Source: Pogona vitticeps
Taxonomy: Eukaryota; Chordata; Lepidosauria; Squamata; Agamidae
Direction of reading: 5' to 3'
DNA length: 64,000 nt
NCBI RefSeq assembly: GCF_051106095.1
Contig: NC_135792.1
Coordinates: 13,387,501-13,451,500 of the forward strand
Position numbers and translations under genes: made by a program. The notes under the pieces were generated by a model. It worked only from the letters and a program-made list of their open reading frames with translations, did not search any database and was not told the origin of the DNA. Shown here in pieces: positions 55,021 to 64,000 of the stretch (position 1 is the first letter of the stretch; every line of letters starts with the position of its first letter).

Positions 55021-56072
55021 CTAGAGGGGAAAACATTTGGCAAATTGTCCCTGTGTTCCTGAGCAAGAGAATGTGCAGCTTTCTAATGCTGAACATCTAT
55101 ACGCTCATATGTGCACTCATTAAGCATTTTTCATCCTGACTGCAACTGTTTTGTCTCCCAAAGTGTTAGAGGGAACACCGAGGTGGTAAAGGACAGGGTT
55201 TGTGTGCAGATGGTCCCAAACTCAACGCTTTGTATCTTAGAGGAGGAAAACCCAGGAAACATGAGTAGGAAGAGGTCCTGGAGAGTTTGTGCAAATCTGT
55301 GCACTGTCCAATAGACTAAACCTAGAATGAGACAGCTTCTTAACAGGTATTGTAGATAAGGACCTGCTGTTCTACGAGTATGATTTCAGATTCTAAACCA
55401 AAAGTAAATAGTTCTTTTTACTTTTCTAAAAGGATATCCAGTTCAGTTCAATTCTAGCATGCAAAACAAATTCCTGGATAGATCAGAGTATGGAAATGTT
55501 TGTTTGTTTGTGCAACATACACCGAAGGACTCTAGGACAATGAGTCCAAAAAGCTAACTTGTCCAAGTTCTGGGACACATCATTTTTTAAATTTAAAACA
55601 GGCAGAATCCTATTGAGACAATGTAAAAACTCTGCAAATACATTGCCTCATGCAATCTCCAGCACACAGTTGTGCCAGTCAGAGATTCCCTCACTGAAAG
55701 CAATGAGCTTCCATATGCATAGGGGGGAAGGGAGTATCCTCCCCCTTGCAAAAATGCCAGCAAAGGACAACCCCACTCTCAACAGACCATTGTGCATGCA
55801 GTAAAAACTAAGATGATCCTACTTAATCTTTGCCTCTGTTTCAGGTAAGTAGGTCTTAGGCAAACAAAGCAGATCCTAGAAGCCTGCACCCTACCCACGG
55901 CTGCTCTAAGGCAGTGTTTGTTCCATCCATAATCTCCTTTCTCTGTAGGAATCTGCTGGTCCTACTACAATTTCTCTGCACAACAGTTGTGTGTTTTGCA
56001 TCCTGTAAGTACTTCCTCCGGAGCCAATGTCACATTTGCCCAATATGGTGGCAGAGTAGCCTACTGCCTCAC

Positions 56073-56302
56073 CTTGTTTTTAAAGGCAGCCACTTGCCCA
56101 TGCAGTTTTTCTGGTCTATAATAGGAAGAGCCATTCTGCACTGCAAATCTCACATCTGTCTGCCTCCCATTGACATTCAACACACTGAAAATAATGACAT
56201 CCTCAGGGTAGACTGAGAGGATTCTTGCAAGCAGGTCTTTGAATTTGTCATGCCTGCTTTCCTCTGGCTCATCTTTCTTCATGAACTCTTCTGCGGTCAC
56301 AT
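56073..56302 (-). CDS. Type III cadherin exon 4 (membrane-proximal domain)
   Basis: The 230-bp exon starts after acceptor catatcag and ends AACAAG|gtgagg. It encodes VTAEEFM, KFKDLLARILSV, DVIIFSVLN, DVRFAVQNGSSYYRPEKL and HGQVAAFKN. This alpha/beta block (ITAEEFI..., L..LLA.IL, VRFA...YY.PEKL) lies between the cadherin repeats and the first EGF in DN-cadherin-type proteins, within the so-called primitive classic cadherin domain. It ends exactly on a codon boundary. Confidence 0.94.
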
Positions 56303-57097
56303 CTGATATGAACAGAAATTATTTTTTTAAAAAGTTAGCAATGTCATGGTCCAACTAGATTATCTATTTAGCCTGTTGCTGGAAGAGGTTCTCTCTCACA
56401 CATTTAAAATTTCTGATACATACGCCTAAAAATATAATGAATGGAGTATCTCTGACAGCCCATCACTCAGAGCATCATCCACTGCCATTCTGATAGTGAG
56501 GGTCAACCTATGTGACATACTTACGACCTTTCCAGAAGGGGTGCTCCTCCTAATGATGAAAGGCATCTATTTAACACAGCAAGTTATTTCATCTATTTAT
56601 CTTACATATTGTCTCTTTTGTTTTATGACCAGTGGAAGATAAACTGATTGGAAGAAAATCTGTTTGGAAGAAAACCTGATTGCTGAAGATTCTTTGAGAA
56701 AACTGCTGTAAGAAGAGATGTTGTAGGAAATACATGGTCCCTTTAACATTTAGATTCACCCTCAGTGTCATAGAACATGTCCTTAACTACTGTACAAACT
56801 TGGGACCTTCTCTGCTATGGCATTCTGGTTCTATAATGCCTTCCCTTAGAGAGATCACCTGTTGCTAACATTGCTCTAATTTTGGTGCCAAATTAAAACT
56901 TTAATTCTTTACCTAAGTTTTTAGGATGCAGTAACCATCTCAATTCTAATCTATGTGTTTATGGATTTCTGCATATTGTTTTATCTTTTTAAAGTTTTTG
57001 TCTTGTTTTGTTTTGTTGACTTGTCTGAAGTTGTTTAGTACAGTACTGTGATAGCCTGTACTGTGCCCTGGGATCTATGGAGATATAGCAGGGCCTG

Positions 57098-57157
57098 AAT
57101 GAATGAATGAATGAATGAATGAATGAATGAATGAATGAATGAATGAATGAATGAATG

Positions 57158-57212
<55 letters not shown>
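57098..57212. repeat. Compound tetranucleotide array (TGAA)n then (TCAA)n
   Basis: About 62 bp of GAAT-register repeats change abruptly to about 52 bp of CAAT-register repeats, with one CCAA variant. TGAA repeats are typical L2-type LINE tails, so this may be an expanded tail. Confidence 0.95.
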
Positions 57213-57213
<1 letters not shown>

Positions 57214-57881
57214 TCTGGGAAGTTCAAGCAGAGTACATAATCTCCATCCCATCCACATTATGATCTGCACAGGGCTGTGAAGCAGGCTGGGCTAAGAAAC
57301 TGTGATTCTGCCATCCTTACCCAGCTGCATGATGACATGGGGAAACTGAACCTTGCCTTCCCTAAGTCACAGGCTTTGCTAACCACTAGAAAACACTGAC
57401 TTCCATTCCAACCTGCGTAAACATCTGTTTCAGATGTTGTACCGCAGCAAACCCAGCATTGCCACCGTGTGTGCATTCAATAAGGAATCAGACTCAGTCC
57501 TACGCCCAGTGTTGGCAGACCTGGAAACTGTACTATAAGCTTGACGTTGCTCTCATTCACATGGCACTGTCTGCACGTGAAGATAGCTTTGAATAATATT
57601 AGATGGACAGCTAAACAGGCCATATGTGAATTGGCCCAACGATAGAACAACCAAGATCCTACGACTGATTTAAACTTGTGTAAACAAAATTGCATAACTG
57701 AGCCTGCCAGGTTGGCATTTGTTAACGAGGTACATGGTCAAGTTCCTGGGCACATGCCCTATCATGCAAATTGTTATCTATCTAGGAATGCAACCACCAC
57801 CTTAATCATGACCGGCAATTTGCCACTTCATAATGAGTGGCAATTTGCTGCAAACACAGCCTTTTTTCATAATAAGCCATA

Positions 57882-58142
57882 CAGTGGACCCTTGACTTAC
57901 AGACGGCTTGACTTACAGACTTTTTGAGTTACAGACTTCTCTGGCCGCAAAATTTAGGTTTGACTTGCAGACTGAGATTTGACTTACAGACCAGAAAAAA
58001 ACCAAAATGGAACAAAAACAGCCTGTTACGGGATTAATCGGTTTTCAATGCACTGTAGGTCAATGGAGACTTGACTTACAGACTTTTTGACTTGAGAACC
58101 GCCTTCCAATATGGATTAAGTTCTCAAGTCAAGCCCCCACTG
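57882..58142. mobile_element. Tigger/pogo-like MITE, short
   Basis: It is TA-flanked (57880-57881, 58143-58144), with ends cagtggacccttgacttac and ctcaagtcaagcccccactg. The left part uses the word 'acttacagac' and the right end uses 'ttgagaac/ttctcaag'. It is 261 bp and non-coding. Confidence 0.85.
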
Positions 58143-58310
58143 TATTTACTGCTCTATTTCAGCTGCTGATCACAAAAGCAACCACAAACTTAAACATTAT
58201 ATATTGTTTAAAAAATAATCAGCAAACATTTGAATTTCTCAGTTGCAAAGGCAGGGAAGAAATACAGGACTGCAGGTAAATTTTCCAACAGAAAGAGCCT
58301 GAATCTCTAT

Positions 58311-58311
<1 letters not shown>

Positions 58312-58367
<56 letters not shown>

Positions 58368-58372
58368 ACATT
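58312..58372. repeat. (CT)n(CA)n compound microsatellite
   Basis: About 30 bp of CT followed directly by about 30 bp of CA. Confidence 0.96.
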
Positions 58373-58760
58373 TCCCCCTTAACAATATTGGTTCCTATTA
58401 GTACTCTGGGGCTCTACTCATAAACAACTTTTATTTTAAAATTATTAACCGGTCTTCCCCAACTGGTGCTGTCCAGTCACCGTGAGACTACGTGCCCATG
58501 ACCACCTGGGTATTTAGGGCTGAAGAAAGTTGTAGCCCAAAAAACCATGAAGAGTTTATTTTAAATCTTCAGTTGCTAAAAATTCACCAAAAAGGAAGAG
58601 AGGAAGCAACAAGGGAAGGAAGGAAGAAAAGATCTATAACTAATGTCATATTCCACTAAAACCACTGTCAAGTTATAGTGTTTGGTGTCCTGTTACAAGT
58701 AGGATATATGAGTTTTCACAAAGAGCAGGCAGTCATGCTCCTCTGATGAATTAGACTAAC

Positions 58761-58945
58761 CTGCCAAGCGCAGAGTGGCTGAATTCCGGATGGCTTCATT
58801 TTCTATTTCTCTGACATGAATCTCCACAGTTGCAATAACATCAGGCCAAACTCCATCTGATACTCTGACTTTTAACTCATATGTTCCCTGAGGAGCATTA
58901 TCCACCATGATCAGAGAGCCAGTCCTTTGATTCAGCCTGAAAGAC
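58761..58945 (-). CDS. Type III cadherin exon 3 (cadherin-like stretch)
   Basis: The 185-bp exon begins after acceptor ttctag and ends at GGCAG|gttagt. It encodes SFRLNQRTGSLIM, NAPQGTYELKVRVSDG and TVEIHVREI, a cadherin-type beta-sandwich pattern (F-x-L-N-x-x-TG, then a Y-x-L-x-V-x-V-S-D strand). The acceptor is preceded by a TG-rich dinucleotide tract, seen as CA repeats on the plus strand at 58960-58994, which could influence splicing. It leaves a one-base overhang. Confidence 0.93.
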
Positions 58946-58959
58946 CTAGAAACAGAACA

Positions 58960-58994
58960 CACACACATACACACACACACGCACACACACAAAA
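58960..58994. repeat. (CA)n tract next to a splice acceptor
   Basis: An interrupted CA tract; on the transcribed minus strand it is a TG tract starting about 15 bases upstream of the exon 3 acceptor at 58946. Confidence 0.93.
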
Positions 58995-61016
58995 ACAAAT
59001 CCTCTTGAACCTGCTTTACCTCAAAGAACATTCTGATAGCACAAGCTAAGTTGGTTCATATAAACATCCTAGAACACTTCTGAGCTGAAATGTGCCACTC
59101 TCATTAACACAAAAAGGAAGATCAGATCACAAAGCGATTCTTTCTCCACAGCATTTTTGCCTTATTATCCTCTATAGCTGATTTTGATGGAATTGTCTTC
59201 TCAACAAGGATTACTCCCACCAGAGATAATCCTATGAGAACTTCACATCTTAAATACAAATCCACACAGATTTTACACGGGCGATCCATGAAGATCCAAT
59301 ACCTTGCTTTTCTGATTACTGTACCTCTAGGTAATCTACACTTCTTCTGCACTCCCATCGCCCAATATTACATAATTACCTTCAAGACAGGTTACCCAGA
59401 CACAGACGAGCCCTACTCCAATGCTCTTAAACTGTGTTCATTTGGCATTGGGGCTGGGAAGGGCAGTGTATTAGTGCCCTCCTCCACCCTCATTGTTTTG
59501 CTAACCTGAAAAGAAAAGCTCGAAGAGGAATACTTCCTTTACCTTTAACGGCTCTTCACGCAGTCAAAATCATCTTTCCCCCACATTCTCCAATATTCCA
59601 AGGGAAGTGTGAATACATGGTACTAATATACTGCCCTCCTTACATGTTGAATACACACTTAAGAATATCTGAAAAGAGCTCTAGGTTTCCCCCCCTTCAG
59701 TAATACTGGGGCAAAGTAGGCCAGTTGTGGCCTTCCAGATGTTGTTGAACTACAACTTCCATTTTCCTCTCCCACCAATCCACAACCTGCATCATCCCTC
59801 TCGACCATCAAGTCCACCATACTGATGGATTGAGTGATCTGGAAAGGCACAGCTGGTCCTGTTCTAAACTTTTAAGCTGCTATCATGACTTCTAGGTGCA
59901 AAGTTATACCAGTGTCAAACTGCTATTAATGCTGTGGTGAGCCTGCATTTACTACAGCGAAAAGTGTTTATTACAAAGAGAAGGTTTCTGAGCAATTCAG
60001 GAGGGCTCACCTCTCTCACTGGCCTCACCCTCTTCGGCCACCACTGCTGTTTCTCGGTCATTTTCCAGTCACTCTGTAACCAAGCCGCATCAGCGGCCAA
60101 ACTAGCAAAGAGAAGCTATGGCAGTTTCTCTTTGTTCTGAATGGGAAAGTAAAGTGGGAGCAAGGGCACAGAAGACGTATAGCAAAGCTATGGCCTCCAG
60201 GACTTAGAAGGAGACCTCCTCCTTCTAAGGAGGGAACATGGGCCTCAGCACATGTCTAACAACAGTGCATGTCCAACAAGGCCAACCTGATGCCAGAGAA
60301 GCTTCTTTTAATACCCAAGTACATGCACAGGGATCATGCAGAGAGTCATGCACCAATCACGCATGAGGAGAAACAAGTTTGAGGATGCACATTTGCCATT
60401 CAAACGCTATCAGTCCTCTTTGGGAAAGTGCAAAGACTGCCATGTAAAATGTAGAATAGGACTGGCGTTTTTCTTGCTTCCTACCCCTGCTAACAAGAGG
60501 ACCCGATACTCATCTTCCGTGGCAACAGCAGTATTGGAACCGCAAAGGCACTATCACCACAATGTCAAACACCCACTGACTTTCTAACCAACCAACCAAC
60601 CAACCAACCAACCATGATGTCTGTATTTGATATCTATATTTTGATGCCACGTGTTTGCCATGTGAAATCTCTACTCTTATGTCTGATGAAACGGACTTGT
60701 CCATGAAATATGACATTTAAAAAATATATAAAAGTTAGTCTTTCAGGTCCCACCACCTTTTTTTACTTTTTATTTCCATTTTGGTTTCACTTATAATGCT
60801 CGCACAGACTGACACGGCTACCCCTTCTACAACTTCTTGTGGTTGCAGCCTCCAAAGGAGAAAAAGGCAAAATGCATGTTTTAAAGGCACCGTCATTTCT
60901 GATCTGAACAATGATCTTGCCTTTAGACATATCAAATACATAATAAAGCATAAGAAAATAATTACAGAAGCATAAATACTAAATATTACTCCACTTGACA
61001 CAACTACAGTCCTCAC
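58995..61016. other. Intron 2 (between exons 2 and 3), main part
   Basis: This holds an old hAT-like palindromic MITE fragment at about 59715-59800 (ttgttgaactacaacttcc) and a CCAA array at 60588-60614. No exon was seen. Confidence 0.55.
60588..60614. repeat. (CCAA)n tract
   Basis: About seven AACC-register tetranucleotides. Confidence 0.93.
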
Positions 61017-61110
61017 TTGTGCATTTTTCCTTCAGAGACAAACGTTTTATTGTCCCAGTCATCCTGATCTGGTGCAAACACTTCCCCAAGCACGGTTGTT
61101 GACCATTTTC
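61017..61110 (-). CDS. Type III cadherin exon 2 (DDWD motif)
   Basis: This 94-bp exon lies between acceptor ..caacag and donor CACAA|gtgagg. It completes Gly from the previous exon and encodes WSTTVLGEVFAPDQDDWDNK followed by TFVSEG. The core matches the conserved 'G-V-x-x-x-D-DDWD' signature that follows the cadherin repeats in DN-cadherin-type proteins. It leaves a two-base overhang. It is too short for ordinary ORF calling and was placed by phase and homology. Confidence 0.88.
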
Positions 61111-63859
61111 CTGTTGAGACAAATTACAATAAATCTACATTAATTCCCCTCCTTTTCCCAGCGAGTTTTATATCTGCGAACATTTATTGCAGCATTCATC
61201 ATTTTTATTATGGCTTGGCTTTCACAAAGGTTATGATCCAAGACATTTCCAAGTAATGCAGCAGCAGGCACGTTTCATGGTCTTGCCACTGAGAAGTTAG
61301 ACATACACATATTACAGGTAGGAGGGCCCATGGTTCTGTTGCACACAAAAAATGGATTACCAAGCTAAGTCAAATTTGTGCTTCAAGTAAAGCTGACTTT
61401 TCGCAGCTTGAATATGCTGTTGAAGCTAAGAACAGCCACATTTATTTTCTAGTTGTGTAGAATTTATTCTGCTGCTCATCAGCCACCAGAACTAAAGAAC
61501 AGGATGGCTAAACCCACAATCCTCTCCACTCAGTTCAGTCTCTCATTAGAGTTCGGAACTTGTTTCCTCTTTAAAAAGTGAAAGCTGCAATTTTCAAGGC
61601 ACTAACTGACACATTTTCAAAGTTAGGTAATTAGGGACAAGGTGAAGCAGTTACTTTTGGGGTAATGAGAACTACATTAGGGTTCAAAAGTAATGTAACC
61701 AGTGCTTGCAATTCCTGGCTATAATAAGCAATAGCCTAAACTCTCCTAATGATTTATGCAAGTGTAAGTTAAACTGTGTAGCTTATTATGTTCAATTGCC
61801 ACTACCTAATTCAGCACTGGTTGTGTTACAAGGTATGTGCCTGACTATGCAACAGCTACACCTAGGAAAGTCAGTGGCAATTTACTACAGTGGCAATATA
61901 ACTTATGTATGTGTGAATCATCAATAGGTTCTGGACAAAATTTTCTAGCAGCTTTCAATTGTTACTTGTAAGAGTATTTTTAAAGCCATTTTAGAGGCAT
62001 ATTGACAGGAATTTTTCCATGTGTTGGGTCATTTTCTTATCAAGCCTAGATGTCAAGTGAAATACTGTTTTGTTTCATCTTTGTTTCAACATTTTTGTAA
62101 GCATTTTCAAGGCGCAATATCAGAATGAAAGAGTGAAAGGGAACTGGATAGAATTTCCATGTATTTTTTTGTCTGTACTGGTACCAACAATGCATGTTAA
62201 CAACACAGAACACAATAAATTTCCTGCCAGGCAACAATAACAAAAACAGTCACTTTACTGTCCCAAAGTAATGAGTAACACAATGAGTTACTTTTGCAAA
62301 AAAAGTTTTAATTTGATATTGGTTTAATTCTTTTTAAAAAATTACTTGAATTCTTTTTTAATTTATTGTTTGTAGTTCCTAAGATTCTTTGTATTAATGT
62401 CACAAGATGCTTTGGATCCTCTTGAGGAGAAATGCAGAGTATAAATATTTTAAACACTACCGCAAGCTCTGTGTGCTTCATAGTATGTTTTGAATTAATG
62501 CTTTCAGATCACAAAACTCAAACCACACATAATTTTGGTTAGACAAAACAATAAGAATGCCATGACATAAATAACAGCAGTATATTTATGGCATAAATAT
62601 ATTGTCAATATAATTCTGACTTTTAGTGACATTTTCAAGGGTCATCCTTATCTCCTGGCATCGTGGCAACCACAAATTAGGTTAGCTACATTCAAAGGTA
62701 GCTCCCATCTCCTACTGGGGCAACAGGAGATGATTACTGGAAGCAACTAGGAAATGTGCATCAAATCATCTTCTGGGGGGGGCTATGCATAGGTGAGGCC
62801 CTACTTGCAGCAAGGAAGTGGGGGAGGGAATACTCCGTCAGTTGTTTTAGGCAAGAAGGAGTCTTGATCATAGGCAGGATAAGGAATGAGACAAAGCGCC
62901 TTCCATGGCAAGGGACTAGACTGGGCACCAGTTTGCCCAGCTATGTAGTGATAATCTCAGAAGTGTCAGGGAAAGAGATCTAATAAAAATACACGGGGCA
63001 ATTTATGGAGCCCCACCTACAGAACAGCAGAAGGCATCAACATATTCCAAGAGCATCCCCCATAAAAGAAGGGAGAAAAGAGGAGCCACTATTAGCACTA
63101 TATGCCAGTTATAACTCATAAATGATCTGAATTCACCATAAAAGCCAGAAGCCTGTTCCCCCCCACCCCCTATTATAAAGTGAATGCTGAGATTCTGGTT
63201 GCTTAATTATACAGAGAGGAAAAGTGACACTTGGAGAATTGCTTATAAAAGGGGAGGGAAGAAAGAAAGGAGGATCTTGTGAACTGTTCTCAGAGAAAAC
63301 CCAGAGATAAGGAGGGCAAGAGAGTGTGGTTCATCTATATTCCCTTACTTTTCTTAAGAAGCAAGAGGCAGCTTTGCACACACTATAATAGTTTCATAGA
63401 AGTTCCATCTTCTACAGATCAGACATACAATATAGATCAAGTATAAAATTTTGCATCATGTTTTATAATGGTCTATAACGTTCCATCATGGGCTTCTGTG
63501 ATAATTAGCGTGTTTTTCACACCATAAGACGCACTTTTCCCCCACAAAACAGGGGGGTGGAAAGTCTGTGCGTCTAATGGAGCAAAGAAAACAAATTATA
63601 TTTTCCTGCTTTCTTCTCCTAAAAAATTGGTGCGTCTTACGGAAAGATGCGTCTTATGGAGCAAAAAATACGGTAATCAGTATTAGGGGATTCTCACAAA
63701 ATTACTGCTTTCCTGAGTACCTTGGATCACTGGGGGGCAGTTGTGACAACAAAACCAGTATAAACAGATTAGAGATGACTACTTTGTCTCAACAAACAAC
63801 AATTTCTAGGGACATTTAAGACCATTATGAAATGTTCCCACAATCTACGTAACACCTAC
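61111..63859. other. Intron 1 (between exons 1 and 2)
   Basis: This 2.7-kb intron is mostly AT-rich, with one TIR MITE near its 5' end (63505-63676). No extra exon was recognised. Confidence 0.6.
63505..63676. mobile_element. TIR MITE ('ccataagacgcac' family)
   Basis: The ends ttagcgtgtttttcacacca..agacgcac and gcgtcttatggagcaaaaa..tacggtaa are imperfect inverses over about 30 bp. This family with 'ccgtatttttcgctccataagacgca' ends is widespread in vertebrates. I leave its superfamily open. It is non-coding. Confidence 0.7.
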
Positions 63860-64000
63860 CTTGGTGTGTGTAAACATAGACCGTTTTATGGCCAGGTTCA
63901 TGAATGTTGTCATTTTCATCCCCAATAGTTATTGACAAGATGTTTGTAGAGCTCATGGGTGGGTTCCCACTATCTGTTATAATAATGGGGAGACGGAACA
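63860..64000 (-). CDS. Type III cadherin exon 1 of 16 in window (end of last cadherin repeat; cut by window edge)
   Basis: On the minus strand the reading enters at the window edge with two bases of a split codon, then encodes 46 residues. These include the calcium-binding motif GDENDN and the ending GHKTVYVYTHQ, as at the close of the last extracellular cadherin repeat in DN-cadherin. The donor is CCAAG|gtaggt and leaves a one-base overhang, completed to Gly by the next exon. Upstream exons lie outside the window. Confidence 0.92.

Larger units (their letters stand above)
56303..58760. other. Intron 3 (between exons 3 and 4)
   Basis: This holds a long TGAA/TCAA array, a short Tigger-like MITE and a CT/CA microsatellite. 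Confidence 0.7.
18222..64000 (-). other. Type III classic cadherin gene (neural-cadherin-like / Hz-cadherin-like), 3' part
   Basis: This locus entry covers the 16 coding exons listed separately. Joined in order they give 1042 residues plus a stop, and every junction is in phase with GT donors and AG acceptors. Approximate residues: cadherin repeat end with DENDN 1-47; DDWD-containing cadherin-like stretch 48-139; membrane-proximal type III region 140-275; EGF 276-310; laminin G 315-520; EGF 525-567; laminin G 569-725; two EGF units 728-825; transmembrane helix about 837-860; catenin-binding tail 861-1042. Proteins of this family are single-pass neuronal adhesion molecules linked to actin through p120-, beta- and alpha-catenin. 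DN-cadherin and vertebrate type III cadherins share this order; FAT and CELSR proteins lack the classic tail. The 5' part lies beyond the window. I give no symbol because nomenclature is unsettled. Confidence 0.93.

Overview
The window is vertebrate nuclear DNA, most probably from a squamate reptile. The evidence is a young BovB (RTE) LINE, two Sauria-type SINEs whose 3' ends match BovB, CR1 and L2 LINE tails, a DIRS element and many TA-flanked Tigger-like DNA transposons. There are no bacterial features. I name no species.

One host gene is well supported. It lies on the minus strand from the right edge (64000) to a stop codon at 18222. Sixteen coding exons join in phase with GT/AG splice sites and give 1042 residues without a stop. 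In order they encode the end of a cadherin repeat, a cadherin-like stretch with a DDWD motif, the membrane-proximal type III cadherin region, EGF, laminin G, EGF, laminin G, two EGF units, one transmembrane helix, and a classic-cadherin tail with p120-catenin and beta-catenin binding motifs. This is the architecture of Drosophila DN-cadherin and of the vertebrate type III ('neural-cadherin-like', chicken Hz-cadherin) proteins. The 5' exons, with most cadherin repeats, lie beyond 64000. No frameshift or stop is seen, so the gene looks functional.

Positions 1-18221 lie 3' of the gene, and I recognise no other host gene there. They hold a 5'-truncated BovB LINE (1868-4130) flanked by perfect 82-bp duplications, a 566-bp foldback (about 5573-6138), a 961-bp hAT element with an exact 8-bp target duplication (13075-14035), an LTR-like fragment (about 14980-15480), two adjacent minus-strand SINEs and two Tigger-like elements.

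The introns are packed with repeats. The 27.8-35.2 kb intron has a nested stack: an L1-like LINE (+) holds a broken DIRS element (-), which holds a Tigger-like segment. The 37.4-58.8 kb introns hold six Tigger-like elements with well-defined ends, three more SINE types, CR1 and L2 copies, an LTR-like fossil beside a charged coiled-coil ORF, an RTE remnant, and long tetranucleotide arrays. BovB with BovB-tailed SINEs, and CR1 with CR1-tailed SINEs, put two LINE/SINE partner pairs in one window.
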